In this document: one piece after another, positions 18,123 through 27,652 of the stretch | Layout of the letters: each line of letters opens with the position of its first letter | Position numbering within the stretch: position 1 is the stretch's first letter | NCBI GenBank assembly: GCA_035297145.1 | Contig: DATGZN010000092.1 | Coordinates: 89,052-153,051 of the forward strand | DNA from: QHXW01 sp035297145 | GTDB taxonomy: Bacteria; Acidobacteriota; Terriglobia; Bryobacterales; Bryobacteraceae | Direction: 5' to 3' | Length of the DNA: 64,000 nt | Notes under the pieces: generated by a model | The model's input: the letters and a program-made list of their open reading frames with translations, nothing else | Told to the model about the DNA's origin: nothing | Database searches by the model: none | Translations under genes and position numbers: made by a program

Positions 18123-20402
18123 TTACTTGGTTTGCTCGTAGCTCGCCAACTTGGCGCGCAAGTTCCGGACCAATTCCTCATTATGGCCGGCGGTGGCCAA
18201 GGCTACAGCCTTCTCTAAGTGCGCGGCGGCATCGGCGGTCTGGCCAACCTTGAAAAGCGCTGTCGCGAGCTTATCCTGCACAGCGGCCGATTCCGGTTTC
18301 AAGGCGACGGCCTTCTCCAGATGTTCGAGTCCCTCAGCAGTATCACCCTTCTCGGTCAACATCGCACCTAAATCGGCCTGCACTCCCGCGTTTGAGGCGT
18401 CCAACGCCAGGGATTTCCGGTAATTGGAGATGGCTTCATCCGGCTTGCCGTCCTGCGCTAATGCCAGCGCGAAATCCGCGAAGGCTATGGGGTCGTCCGG
18501 ACTGAGATCGCAGGCTTTGCGATATTCCGCCAGCGCCTCGCGGGGATGGCCTGTGGCGCTCAACGAAAAGCCCAGGTTGAGGTGCGCCTTTTCGTCGCCG
18601 GAATCTACTTCCAGGGCCTTGCGCCACACCGTGATGGCTTCCCCAAACTGGTTTTGCCTCATTAGATCGAAGGCCGCATTCTCCATACTGTAGGCTTCGG
18701 TTGCCACCGGGTCGATTTTGTCCAGGCCTCCCTTCGGGATGTTGGCGAATTCAGGCAAGTTGACCGCGCGGTTCGCCGCCGTTGTGTTGTCGACCAGGAT
18801 AGCCGGCGTATCGTTGCCGTTAGCGTCCACGTGCGTCAGGAACAATTGCGTGTAGGGCGAACGGCTCTTTGACGAGAAGGCCAGCCAACGGCCGTTAGGC
18901 GAAAAAGTGTGCCACGAGTTCATCAGCGGCGTATTGCATTTCATCAGGCGAGCCTCGCCGCCCTCGAACGGCACGATGTTGAGTTTGCCATCCGGGCGCA
19001 TGACCATTCCGTTCCGGCATTGCACAAACACGATCCAGCGGCCGTCCGGCGATATCTTCGGAAAGTTGTTGCTCATTCCGTTCGCGGAGGCGCCCACGAT
19101 CCGCTCCGGTTGGCCACCCATTCCTTCGTTGAACGGAATCCTGTACAGGTCATATTGGACCTGGGTTTCCTTGGGGTCGTTGGCGTAAAGGGCCATCTGA
19201 GACCCCGGTGGATAAGGCGTTTTCGCCTCCGCCCGGGCGAACACGATGTACTTTCCGTCCCGGCTCCACACACCGCTCGTCTGCACGTATCGCGGGTCAT
19301 TGGCGCCGGGAAGCGGCTGCAAACGCTTGGTGTCGCGGTCGTACCAGGCCAGAATGCCGCGCGTCGGATAGAACACCTGCAAGAAGCGGTAGTCGAGGAA
19401 ATTCGCCGTGTAATATTTGTCTTCCAGCGTGGCCCCGCCGGCGCGTTTGGCCGCATCGGGATCGTCAATCGTGGACAAAACGTAGCGCCCATCCGGCGAG
19501 ATTTGCGACATGAATGCGGCTCGCAGCCGCGGGATATTGGGGTCCCGGACCGTGGGCCATTTGATCACATCCCGTGTGCGGATCGACGTTTGCCTGGCTA
19601 CCGGGACGAGGGCATACAAACCGCGGTCGTTCTGAGGTCCGTCCACATCGAGCCCCAGGGTCTTGCCGTCGGCAGAGAAGGAATGGCAGTTGGCGCAGGT
19701 CGAGATCTTCTGCATCACCACGCGGCTGCGAGGCTCGTCGAGATAGCGGAGCCTCCACTTGATCAGCCCAACCGATTCGGGCGCCAGTGGCCGGATGACG
19801 CCTTTCGTGCCCTGATTGGGCATCAGCGGCACGTCGCGATAGAAGATCGGCGCTTCGGCCGGGTCCCGGGAGGTCTCGATGGTCACCTGACCGCTGGAGA
19901 CCGGCTGCTTCAGGTCCTCATCGCGAAAGCCGGTGATGGCGATCGTCGCCGCGGAGCCCACGGAACGCCTCTTGATCGCCTCCCAGGTTTCGGTATCGGG
20001 TATCCATGTGTGCGCGGCCGCCTGCTCCGGGGTCAGCTTGGGGAGCTGGTTGTTGGGCGAAACGGTTTCGGGATCGATTTCGCCGATTTGCATGCGCTCG
20101 CCGGCCGATTTCACGTGAATGCCCGGGGCGCGGTCCGGAAAGGTAACGTCGAGAGTCCACCATGTTGCGTTAGCCGCGGCGTCGCGCCAGAGAAACGTGG
20201 GAGGTGTGATTTCGGGCGGAAAGACGGAACCCTCCGCCGGGTAATCCACGGCGATGGCCGCCAGGCGGGTGGGCAATGGCTGCGGTGCGAACCCTCGGAG
20301 TAGAATGACCGAACCTGCGCCGACAATTCCGGCGACCAGAAGACAGGCTGTACATCTTGGCGACGGCTTCCGGGCCGAAGCCATTAGGTCCAGAAATCGC
20401 AC
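18123..20402 (-). CDS. Exported PD40 beta-propeller/TPR protein with one c-type heme motif
   Basis: About 759 residues from GTG 20402; ATG 20384 is an equal alternative. An N-terminal membrane/signal helix (CLLVAGIVGAGSVILLRGF) is followed by a beta-rich domain, then CANCH at 236-240, followed by SFSADGKTLG. TolB/PD40-type propeller units come next (ISPDGRYVLST, WSRDGKYIVFA, ISPDGRWIVFV, FSPNGRWLAFSS). Residues 590-755 form at least four TPR units (AHLNLGFSLSATGHPREALA and so on). The single CxxCH would bind one heme outside the cytoplasm. The family is common in Bacteroidetes and Acidobacteria next to outer membrane transporters, but its function is not known to me. A perfect palindrome lies 21 bp upstream of the start. 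Confidence 0.8.
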   Translation of the reverse strand: MRFLDLMASARKPSPRCTACLLVAGIVGAGSVILLRGFAPQPLPTRLAAIAVDYPAEGSVFPPEITPPTFLWRDAAANATWWTLDVTFPDRAPGIHVKSAGERMQIGEIDPETVSPNNQLPKLTPEQAAAHTWIPDTETWEAIKRRSVGSAATIAITGFRDEDLKQPVSSGQVTIETSRDPAEAPIFYRDVPLMPNQGTKGVIRPLAPESVGLIKWRLRYLDEPRSRVVMQKISTCANCHSFSADGKTLGLDVDGPQNDRGLYALVPVARQTSIRTRDVIKWPTVRDPNIPRLRAAFMSQISPDGRYVLSTIDDPDAAKRAGGATLEDKYYTANFLDYRFLQVFYPTRGILAWYDRDTKRLQPLPGANDPRYVQTSGVWSRDGKYIVFARAEAKTPYPPGSQMALYANDPKETQVQYDLYRIPFNEGMGGQPERIVGASANGMSNNFPKISPDGRWIVFVQCRNGMVMRPDGKLNIVPFEGGEARLMKCNTPLMNSWHTFSPNGRWLAFSSKSRSPYTQLFLTHVDANGNDTPAILVDNTTAANRAVNLPEFANIPKGGLDKIDPVATEAYSMENAAFDLMRQNQFGEAITVWRKALEVDSGDEKAHLNLGFSLSATGHPREALAEYRKACDLSPDDPIAFADFALALAQDGKPDEAISNYRKSLALDASNAGVQADLGAMLTEKGDTAEGLEHLEKAVALKPESAAVQDKLATALFKVGQTADAAAHLEKAVALATAGHNEELVRNLRAKLASYEQTK

Positions 20403-20422
20403 CTTAGGAACCCCAGTTTTTT

Positions 20423-20440
20423 AGTTAGTATACACTAACT
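20423..20440. promoter_or_regulatory. Perfect 18-bp palindrome, candidate operator
   Basis: AGTTAGT-ATAC-ACTAACT is a dyad with 7-bp arms, 21 bp upstream of the GTG of the PD40/TPR gene. The GTATAC-like centre resembles operators of winged-helix repressors of the PadR or BlaI type as I remember them. No such repressor gene is in the window, so the regulator is unknown. Confidence 0.45.
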
Positions 20441-20515
20441 GGCCCGCCTGACTTTGCGGCACAATGTAATTTCTGGAACACGATTTCCCCGGCCAAAACA
20501 GCGTCAGCCAGGCTC

Positions 20516-23020
20516 TCATTTGCTGTAGTTGATTTGTGACTCTGCCTGGAACTTGCGGTAGCCGCGGAAAGCAGTTTCGTTCCGGACAAACGCCCTGGCA
20601 TGCCGTAACTGCAACATGGAGCGCAATGGGAGCAGATAGTCGCCCTCGCCGATTTTCACAATGCCGTAATCGAGCGAAAGAGAAGGCGATTGCAGGCCGA
20701 AGTCCTTGGGCAACCCATTTCCCTGAATCGTAAGCCTGCGCACCATCCCGGTCTCTTCCTCTATGAAAACACGCCCGGCATAAGCGACAGGCTCACGCCT
20801 TCCGCCGTAATGCAGGACGAAGTTTGACGTTGGCTTGGATACCTCGATCTCGAAAACCTGGCAGAGTACGCCCATGGCCATGGCGCGGCCTGCCCATTTG
20901 TAGGACGCGCCAACATCGGGGTCAAACAAGCCCCGCAGGAGGGAGCCGAATTCATTGCGGGAATAGATGCCCTGGTTATTGGCGGGAGCGTACTCGGCTT
21001 TGACTCCATTAATCTCGATTCTTCGGTACCGTTCTTTGCCGTCTTCGTATACCAACTCGTCCTTATAGGAATCAGCCTCTTTCAGTTGATCGGGAGTCTT
21101 GACATGAGCAGTAAACCGGTGCGTTTCCTGGGTACAGAGGAAATTCGGGAGGTGGTCCAGGTAATTCATGGCGTTCTTGGCGGCCGCGTCCCAGAGCAGC
21201 TTCTGGCCGTCCTCGCGCATTCTAAGCCCGGTCGAATCGATCGTGGCGGGTTCGATATCCGGCAGCACGACTTCCGCGGTTTCGGAGTCATCCGTGGCCG
21301 CCGGACCAGCTTTCGGCGCTCCAGCGACTTCAACGGGCGCGCTGCCGGCCACCTTAAATGGCACGACCCGCTTGACCACACTTTTGCCCTGATGGATGGA
21401 AATGACGCCCATGTAGTCGCCTGGGGGGAACTTGGCGCCCTTCAGATCAACAAGGTACGGGAACTCCTTCGCCTGCGCTCCGTACATGTTTTCGGCTCTG
21501 CCGGCGAGCTTGCTGGAGGCGCCTTCGCGCGCACTGTCTGCCATCCCGCTCTTGAATGGCAACGCCACGTGGGCGACCACGCGCCCTTGGTTCATGACGT
21601 CCATGCTCAGATCGAGCGGCGCGCCGTGGATATCCGGATAGAGCCTCAAGTAGATTTGCAGGTTAACCGGCTGCTCGGCGCGGAAGACCGGGTTGAGCAC
21701 GGGAGATAAAGCCTCTCCTTCATAGCTCAACACCTGGTCGGCCTCGAATTTATCCGCCGATCCCATAAACCGGCGCACCACCAACGCATCGGTGGCCACC
21801 AGCCCGGGCGCGTTGCGGCCCACCCGCAAGGGCGTCTGAATCAGGCCGGTGGTGTCCCCCAGCAGGTCTTCCACTTTGGCTTCCAGGGTAAAGGGCCCCT
21901 GGCCGGGCAAGGTGACCGCGCGCATGAAGAACATGCTACCTTGGCGCCGCGCATCCAATTGGCGCACGGATCCATGAACGTTGATGTCCCGCCGGTTGCT
22001 CCAGATCACCGCCCCCTTGGAATTCCGCACGGTCGCGGTGAGACGCGCGCGCGCCTGGTACGTGGAGGTGTTGTCGTCGATGTCGAACTTCAAACTGTCG
22101 AGCGGCGATTCAACTGTCACCAGGCCCTGGAGGGGTGCGTTGGCGTCGTTGGGTTCATAAGAGACCTCCATGGATCCGCCCCCGCCCGTGACAGTGCCAT
22201 TGCCGAGGGTAAGCGTCGCGGTTTCGCCGAAATCCGCTTCGTGGTCGATGATACTCTCGGACGTCGCTCCCGTACCCGAGGTGCGAATGAACCGGATGTG
22301 CACCGGAATCTGGAACTTAGCGGTTGTGCCGGGTTCCGGAGGAGCGGATGAGGCGGCAGTGGCGGCGGGCTGCGGCAGGGCGGCCGGAGCTGACGGAGCG
22401 GTCGACTCATCCGGCGGGGCTGCTACGGACACTTCGGGTTCCAGGGCTCTAGCTTGCCGCACCCACGCGCCTCCGGTTTTGGCCGTAAGGGCTTTAAGAG
22501 CGGCATTCGGGGATGTGTGGGCTCCTTCGTCGACATCCACCACCAGAACTCTTACGCCGCCGGACTGGCAGATCTCGGCCAGATGTTGCAGTGTGCGTTC
22601 GCCCTCAGTGGAGAAGGGAGGACTATTAAGCACGGCGACGACGATCCGGGCGCCGGGAGAGAGCGCGGCCGCCTGTGCGGCGGCATCGAGAGCAATGAGG
22701 AACGACGGTGGATCGGCATCGCGCGCCGCGCGCGCCGCATCACTAAACGCCTGTTGCAGTTCCTTGGCATCCATGCCCGCGGCGATGCGCTGCACATCCG
22801 GGCTGCCGGCACGCCTGAGCTCGACCACGCCGCCGGCAGTCTGCACCCAGTGCCGAGCCGTCGCGGCCGCTGCGCGCGCGGATTGCCGCGCCGCTTCCTG
22901 GGAATTTGGACCGAATACAAACGTGAGGACACCCTGCTCGGCGTGGAGGCCTGGAACAAATGTCGCAGCCACCAACAAGGCAGTTTTCCAGAGACCAGCA
23001 GAAGTGCGCATCAAATTCAT
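20516..23020 (-). CDS. Large secreted protein with VWA-like start, unknown role
   Basis: An 834-residue protein with a signal peptide (KTALLVAATFVPGLHAEQ). Residues 30-190 resemble a VWFA-related fold (IVVAVLNSPPFSTEGER, VRVLVVDVDEGAHTS). An Ala/Pro-rich linker follows (about 195-235), then beta-rich domains (to about 600) that resemble the Ig-like end of the acidobacterial VWFA proteins. A distinct C-terminal domain (about 630-834) starts NYLDHLPNFLCTQETHRF and includes CQVFEIEV and FVLHYGGRREPVAYAGRVF; it resembles an outer membrane lipoprotein-type beta domain found in many acidobacterial secreted proteins. Function is unknown to me. It is divergent from the T1 gene at 23111, with 90 bp between. 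Confidence 0.65.
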   Translation of the reverse strand: MNLMRTSAGLWKTALLVAATFVPGLHAEQGVLTFVFGPNSQEAARQSARAAAATARHWVQTAGGVVELRRAGSPDVQRIAAGMDAKELQQAFSDAARAARDADPPSFLIALDAAAQAAALSPGARIVVAVLNSPPFSTEGERTLQHLAEICQSGGVRVLVVDVDEGAHTSPNAALKALTAKTGGAWVRQARALEPEVSVAAPPDESTAPSAPAALPQPAATAASSAPPEPGTTAKFQIPVHIRFIRTSGTGATSESIIDHEADFGETATLTLGNGTVTGGGGSMEVSYEPNDANAPLQGLVTVESPLDSLKFDIDDNTSTYQARARLTATVRNSKGAVIWSNRRDINVHGSVRQLDARRQGSMFFMRAVTLPGQGPFTLEAKVEDLLGDTTGLIQTPLRVGRNAPGLVATDALVVRRFMGSADKFEADQVLSYEGEALSPVLNPVFRAEQPVNLQIYLRLYPDIHGAPLDLSMDVMNQGRVVAHVALPFKSGMADSAREGASSKLAGRAENMYGAQAKEFPYLVDLKGAKFPPGDYMGVISIHQGKSVVKRVVPFKVAGSAPVEVAGAPKAGPAATDDSETAEVVLPDIEPATIDSTGLRMREDGQKLLWDAAAKNAMNYLDHLPNFLCTQETHRFTAHVKTPDQLKEADSYKDELVYEDGKERYRRIEINGVKAEYAPANNQGIYSRNEFGSLLRGLFDPDVGASYKWAGRAMAMGVLCQVFEIEVSKPTSNFVLHYGGRREPVAYAGRVFIEEETGMVRRLTIQGNGLPKDFGLQSPSLSLDYGIVKIGEGDYLLPLRSMLQLRHARAFVRNETAFRGYRKFQAESQINYSK

Positions 23021-23101
23021 TATCCCCTTTTGACGCGGAAATATGCTTGCGAACTCGTGAGATGGTGTACCGGCCTAACGGACGCCAATTCGTGGCAACG
23101 T

Positions 23102-23110
23102 TATAATCTC
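23102..23110 (+). promoter_or_regulatory. Perfect -10 box directly before a start codon (leaderless transcript?)
   Basis: TATAAT at 23102-23107 ends 3 bp before ATG 23111, and there is no ribosome site between them. Transcription from this box would start at or just inside the start codon. No good -35 is seen at the usual distance. Similar placing is seen at 9345, 35119 and 39561. Confidence 0.4.
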
Positions 23111-24247
23111 ATGAGCGTGAGACTCGTCGTAATGGTTCTGTCGCTGCGGTTGGGAGTCGCCGCACTCTGGGCCGGAGGGCCCGAGGAGCCCTTGCGAGAG
23201 GCCAACTCGGCGCTTCAGTCCGGTGACGTGGCAAGCGCCATCCGGCTCTACCGCGAGTTCCTGAAGAGTTATCCCAACGCGGCCGAAGTCCGATCCAATC
23301 TTGGCGCCGCCCTGGTGCAGGACGGCCAGTTCGCCGAGGCCATAACGGAATACAGTCTCGCCATCCAGCAACTGCCGAACAATCCCCGGGTACGGATGAA
23401 CCTGGCGCTGGCGTACTACAAAGTCGGGCGGTTGCCGGAGGCTGTCGAGCATCTGGAAGTGCTCCACAAACTGCAACCACTGGATCTGAAACCGGCCCTG
23501 CTGCTGGCCGATTGCATGCTTGAGACGAACCGGCCAGCGAAAGCAATAGAAGTGCTTTCGCCGTTGCGCGAAGAGTATCCCGACGATCACGCCGTGGTCT
23601 ACGTGCTCGGCACGGCGCTGATGAAAGACAATCGGACCCAGGAGGCGCAGATCCTGCTAGACCGCATTTTGAGCGACGGTGAGTCGGCGGAATCGGCGTT
23701 CCTACTGGGGCAAAGCGAGTTGCTGCGTAACGATCTGGCGGCCGCAGCCGGACACTTGGCGCGGGCCGTGGAACTGAATCCGAAGATGCCGTGGGCGCAT
23801 ACGCTGTACGGGCAAGCACTGAAGGGCGCCGGTAAGTTGGAGGAAGCCACGGTCCAGTTCAATGAAGAACTGAAGGTGAATCCGTACGATTTCACGGCCA
23901 ACACGGAAATCGCCCTGCTGCTCCTCCAGGATGCCAAGCCGGATGAGGCGTTGGCGCACATCACCCTGGCGCTGCAGGTGCGCCCCAAGGATCCAGGAGC
24001 ACTCTACCAGCGGGCTTCCATTCACCTGACGCAAGGGCTCAATGAACAGGCGCGCGAAGAACTGGAGCAACTGATCCGGAATTATCCAAACTTTTCCGAG
24101 GCGCATGCGGCGCTGGCCAGAGTCTATTACAAATTGAAGCGCACCGCGGACGGCGACAGGGAGGCCGCGGAGGCACGGCACGTGCGGGAAGAAGCGCAGA
24201 AAGAGATGGAGGAAAAGCGGAATCCGCCGTCCGCCGAAAAGCAGTAG
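23111..24247 (+). CDS. Secreted TPR protein, T1 family
   Basis: A 378-residue protein with a signal peptide (VVMVLSLRLGVAALWAGG) and about nine TPR units. It belongs to the family called T1 here (others at 29317, 39575 and the N-half of 35133). Shared features are YREFLKSYPNAAEVRSNLGA near the start, LNLALAYYK, a central RILSDGESAESAFLLGQ segment, and the closing YYKLKRTADGDREAAEA. The tail is Lys/Glu-rich. TPR arrays bind partner proteins; the neighbouring FG-GAP proteins are the natural candidates. It converges on the type A propeller gene with 39 bp between the stops. Confidence 0.8.
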   Translation: MSVRLVVMVLSLRLGVAALWAGGPEEPLREANSALQSGDVASAIRLYREFLKSYPNAAEVRSNLGAALVQDGQFAEAITEYSLAIQQLPNNPRVRMNLALAYYKVGRLPEAVEHLEVLHKLQPLDLKPALLLADCMLETNRPAKAIEVLSPLREEYPDDHAVVYVLGTALMKDNRTQEAQILLDRILSDGESAESAFLLGQSELLRNDLAAAAGHLARAVELNPKMPWAHTLYGQALKGAGKLEEATVQFNEELKVNPYDFTANTEIALLLLQDAKPDEALAHITLALQVRPKDPGALYQRASIHLTQGLNEQAREELEQLIRNYPNFSEAHAALARVYYKLKRTADGDREAAEARHVREEAQKEMEEKRNPPSAEKQ

Positions 24248-24286
24248 TGTCAGGAGACCTTAGCCGCGGAGGCGTTGCGTTGCGTG

Positions 24287-25951
24287 TTAGTGCGGCTCGT
24301 CGACCTTCAGGAATTGGTCAGCGGCGATATCTTTCAGCACCTGTTGAATGCCGCTGGGCCAGCGGATTTCGATGGAGGGGATCCTGGTTTCCTCGCCCAG
24401 GCCGAAATGCACGCGTTTGTCGCTCGAAGACATGAAGCCCACGCTGATAGCGACGTGGTTATAGAGCGTTCGGCCGGAAGCGGTGGTCAGCTTGACTTTG
24501 GCACCCACCGCGTCGCGCGCGCTCTTGTGCCCGGTCAGGCTCAGCATCAGCCAGTGATTGCCGCTATCGGCGGTATTCAACAGAATGCGTGGAGTTTGGT
24601 TGAGTGACGTGACGACGATGTCCAACGCCCCATCGTTGTTGAGATCCCCGAACGCCGATCCGCGCTGGTAGCCTTTGCGAAGGAAGTCCTTACCCATCTC
24701 CTCGGACACATCGATGAAGGCTTTCCCGCCTACGTTTTCGAACATCGTGTCATGTTGGGCCGATGTCTCGCTCACTTGGTCGACGTCGCCATTGGCGGAG
24801 TAAATATCCTTCCACCCGTCGTTGTTGTAGTCGATGAATCCGTTGCTCCAACCGGAGAAGGGCAGGCTCAGCGTATGGATCTTGGAGGCATACGGAAACG
24901 CGAACACGTTTCCGCGATTGCGCAGCAGTTGCCAGACCTGGCCCTTCAAGTTGTTGTAGAAGATGTCCACATTGCCATCGTTGTCGTAGTCCTTGGCGTC
25001 TGAACCCATGGAAGACCCGGTCTGCGCGCTGTCGTTGTAAGCGACACCCCATTCCATGCCTTTTTCCTCGAACTTGCCGTTGCCCTGGTTGATGAAGAGC
25101 GAATTGGGCTCAGTGTCGTTGGCAATGAACACGTCCTGCCAGCCGTCATTATTGAAATCAGCAATGGATATGCCCATACCCTTGCCGGGCGACTTGGCCA
25201 GCCCCGACTCTTCGGTCACGTCCTGGAACTTGCCGTTGCCCAGATTGTGGTAGAGCCGCGGCGGAACGCTCGTGTAGCGGTGCGGATCGCAGTAGTATTC
25301 TTTGTCGTCCATAGCGCAGTGGATATCGCTCTGCGGGGTCCACAACGTGTAGTTGGAAACGATGAGATCCAGCAGGCCGTCGTTGTCGTAGTCGAACCAG
25401 GCGGCGGCCACGCTCAACGTATCCGCCGGCTTGCGGCCGATGCCCGAGGATGTGGTTACATCCGTAAACGTACCGTCTCCATTATTGTGATAGAGAACGT
25501 TTTTGCCCGCGCTGCAAATGAACAAATCCTCATAGCCGTCATTGTCGTAATCGCCAACTGCCACGCCGAAATTGAAGTCTAAGTTCTTGCCTGATAGACC
25601 TGCCTTAGCTGTGACGTCTTCGAAAGTCCCGCCGGCTTGCTGCTTGAGCAGGCAGTTATAGTATGACGAGTCTGTCTTCTTCAATTCAGGCAGTTGGCTG
25701 CCATTGGTTAAGAAAAGATCCAGGCGGCCGTCGTTATCAAAATCAAACAGGGCAACGCCGCCGCACATGGGCTTTGGAAAGTACTTACGGCTGCTGGGGC
25801 TGTTGTTGCTTTTGTAGGAAATCTTCGAGCGGGGAGCGATGTCCACGAAACCGGGCCGTTTAGTGGTGGTCTGTGCGGGCTGTCCGGACAGCAAATACAG
25901 CAATAAGTAGACGCCCGGCGCGGAAGCGAGAAAAGCGAACAGGCGCCGCAT
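24287..25951 (-). CDS. CRTAC1-like FG-GAP/ASPIC-UnbV protein, type A
   Basis: A 554-residue exported protein. ATG 25951 begins a signal/anchor helix (LFAFLASAPGVYLLLYLLSG). Seven Ca-binding loops of the DxDNDGxxD kind are seen in order (FDFDNDGRLDLF to GDLNNDGALDIV), which predicts a seven-bladed integrin-like propeller. The C-terminal ASPIC/UnbV domain follows (NHWLMLSLTGHKSARDAVGA, YNHVAISVGFMSSSDKRVHF, WPSGIQQVL). Type A has an MCGGVALFDF start motif and a Cys pair between blades 3 and 4 (CAMDDKEYYC). Its closest relative here is 27653. It is divergent from the type B gene at 25974, with only 22 bp between the start codons. The molecular function of the family in bacteria is not established. 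Confidence 0.88.
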   Translation of the reverse strand: MRRLFAFLASAPGVYLLLYLLSGQPAQTTTKRPGFVDIAPRSKISYKSNNSPSSRKYFPKPMCGGVALFDFDNDGRLDLFLTNGSQLPELKKTDSSYYNCLLKQQAGGTFEDVTAKAGLSGKNLDFNFGVAVGDYDNDGYEDLFICSAGKNVLYHNNGDGTFTDVTTSSGIGRKPADTLSVAAAWFDYDNDGLLDLIVSNYTLWTPQSDIHCAMDDKEYYCDPHRYTSVPPRLYHNLGNGKFQDVTEESGLAKSPGKGMGISIADFNNDGWQDVFIANDTEPNSLFINQGNGKFEEKGMEWGVAYNDSAQTGSSMGSDAKDYDNDGNVDIFYNNLKGQVWQLLRNRGNVFAFPYASKIHTLSLPFSGWSNGFIDYNNDGWKDIYSANGDVDQVSETSAQHDTMFENVGGKAFIDVSEEMGKDFLRKGYQRGSAFGDLNNDGALDIVVTSLNQTPRILLNTADSGNHWLMLSLTGHKSARDAVGAKVKLTTASGRTLYNHVAISVGFMSSSDKRVHFGLGEETRIPSIEIRWPSGIQQVLKDIAADQFLKVDEPH

Positions 25952-25973
25952 GCTAGACTGAGTTTTCCAAGAC

Positions 25974-27635
25974 GTGAAGGCGGTCATTCCTATTATAGTC
26001 GGAGCCGGCGTGTTTCTGGCAGGATCCGCCACAGGACCCATCGTTTTCGAGGAGATTGCGGAACGCTCCGGGCTGACTTTCGTTTCCGACAGTTGCCCTA
26101 CTCCGAACAAGAATCAACCCGAGACCATGGTGGCCGGCGTGGCGCTATTCGACTACGATAACGACGGCTATCTGGACGTGTATCTGGTCAACGGGGCGGC
26201 GATCCCGTCGCTCCAAAAGGAGAGCCCCAAGTACTGGAATCGCCTCTACCATAACAACCGCGATGGGACCTTCACCGATGTAACCGAGAAAGCCGGCGTG
26301 GCGGGCGAAGGCTACGGCATGGGGGTGGCCATTGGCGACTACGACAACGACGGTTGGCCCGACATCTATGTTGTCAACACGGGGAAGAACCAGCTCTTCC
26401 ACAACAACGGGAACGGTACCTTCACAGACGTGACAGACAAGGCGGGGGTGGGCGGCGGCATTCACGACGGCAAGAAAATGTGGTCCGTCTCGGCCGCCTG
26501 GGTGGACTACAACAATGACGGCCTCCCCGACTTGTTTGTCTCCAACTACTGCAAGTGGGAAGTGAACAAGGATCCTGTCTGCGGCCCAAAACCCGAGCTG
26601 CGCTCTTATTGCCATCCCAATAACTACCCAGATCTGCCGAACACGCTCTACCGCAACAATGGCGATGGCACGTTCACCGATGTGTCCGCCGAAACGGGCA
26701 TCGCCAAGTACCTCGGCAAAGGAATGGGAGCGGTGATCGCCGATTACGATGGCGACGGGTTCATGGATATTTTCGTGGCCAACGACAATCGTCCCAATTT
26801 CCTGTTCCACAATCTGGGTGGCAAGAAATTCGAGGAGGTTGCGATGCAATCCGGCGTGGCATATGCGCAGAGCGGCAGCGCCATTTCCGGCATGGGCGCC
26901 GATTTCAAGGACGTGGACAACGACGGCCGCCCGGACATCTGGCACACGGCCGTGGAGAACGAGTCGTTTCCGTTGTTTCAAAACCACGGAGACGGCCAGT
27001 TCTGGGAGCGGACCTTTCAAATGCACCTAATGGGAACGCGCCAGATGTCGGGATGGGGGAACGGAATTTTCGATTTCGATAACGATGGCTGGAAGGACTT
27101 GTTCGTGGCGCGCGGCAATGTGCTGGACAACATAGCGCAGTTTTCCAACCGGCATTATGAGGAGCCCAACGCCGTTTTCCGCAACCTCGGGAACGGCAAG
27201 TTTCAGGATGTGAGCGCCCAAGCCGGCCCGGATTTCCAGAAGGCGGCGGCCCATCGCGGAGTGGCTTTCGGTGACCTGGATAACGACGGTCGAGTCGATG
27301 CCGTGGTTTCGGTGCTCAACGGCCAGGTCAAGTATTTCCACAACATCTCACAGAACGAGAACCATTGGATTCTGCTGAAGCTGATTGGCAAGAAGAGCAA
27401 CCGCATGGCACTGGGAGCGCAAATTCGCATTACCGGGGAGGACGGCACGACGCAGTACAACGAGGTCACGACCGCCGTGGGCTACGCCTGCGCCAGCGAC
27501 TCCCGCGTACACTTCGGTCTGGGCGGGTCGAAGACGATCCGGGAGATAGATATTAAGTGGCCGAGCCGCATCCACCAAGTGCTGAATAACGTGGCGACGA
27601 ATCAGATTCTAACGATTGAAGAACCGGCCAGGTAG
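25974..27635 (+). CDS. CRTAC1-like FG-GAP/ASPIC-UnbV protein, type B
   Basis: A 553-residue exported protein from GTG 25974, which begins a signal peptide (VIPIIVGAGVFLAGSATGP). Type B proteins open with GPIVFEEIAERSGL and QPETMVAGVALFDYDNDG. Seven DxDxDG loops predict a seven-bladed propeller, and the ASPIC/UnbV domain ends the protein (NHWILLKLIGKKSNRMALGA, ACASDSRVHFGLGG, WPSRIHQVL). Conserved Cys lie between blades 3 and 4 (CKWEVNKDPVC and YCHP), probably disulfides. It is closest to 40691, sharing NSCPTPNKN-like and SLQKESPKYWNRL-like segments. It converges with the next type A gene at a 17-bp gap. No ribosome site is evident. Confidence 0.88.
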   Translation: MKAVIPIIVGAGVFLAGSATGPIVFEEIAERSGLTFVSDSCPTPNKNQPETMVAGVALFDYDNDGYLDVYLVNGAAIPSLQKESPKYWNRLYHNNRDGTFTDVTEKAGVAGEGYGMGVAIGDYDNDGWPDIYVVNTGKNQLFHNNGNGTFTDVTDKAGVGGGIHDGKKMWSVSAAWVDYNNDGLPDLFVSNYCKWEVNKDPVCGPKPELRSYCHPNNYPDLPNTLYRNNGDGTFTDVSAETGIAKYLGKGMGAVIADYDGDGFMDIFVANDNRPNFLFHNLGGKKFEEVAMQSGVAYAQSGSAISGMGADFKDVDNDGRPDIWHTAVENESFPLFQNHGDGQFWERTFQMHLMGTRQMSGWGNGIFDFDNDGWKDLFVARGNVLDNIAQFSNRHYEEPNAVFRNLGNGKFQDVSAQAGPDFQKAAAHRGVAFGDLDNDGRVDAVVSVLNGQVKYFHNISQNENHWILLKLIGKKSNRMALGAQIRITGEDGTTQYNEVTTAVGYACASDSRVHFGLGGSKTIREIDIKWPSRIHQVLNNVATNQILTIEEPAR

Positions 27636-27652
27636 CACCGGCATCGCTGTTT

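Noticed and set aside
18909..20303. A 464-codon plus-strand frame opposite the PD40/TPR gene
   Set aside because: Antisense to a gene with clear domains; composition (Arg, His, Gly, Val) is that of a shadow frame.
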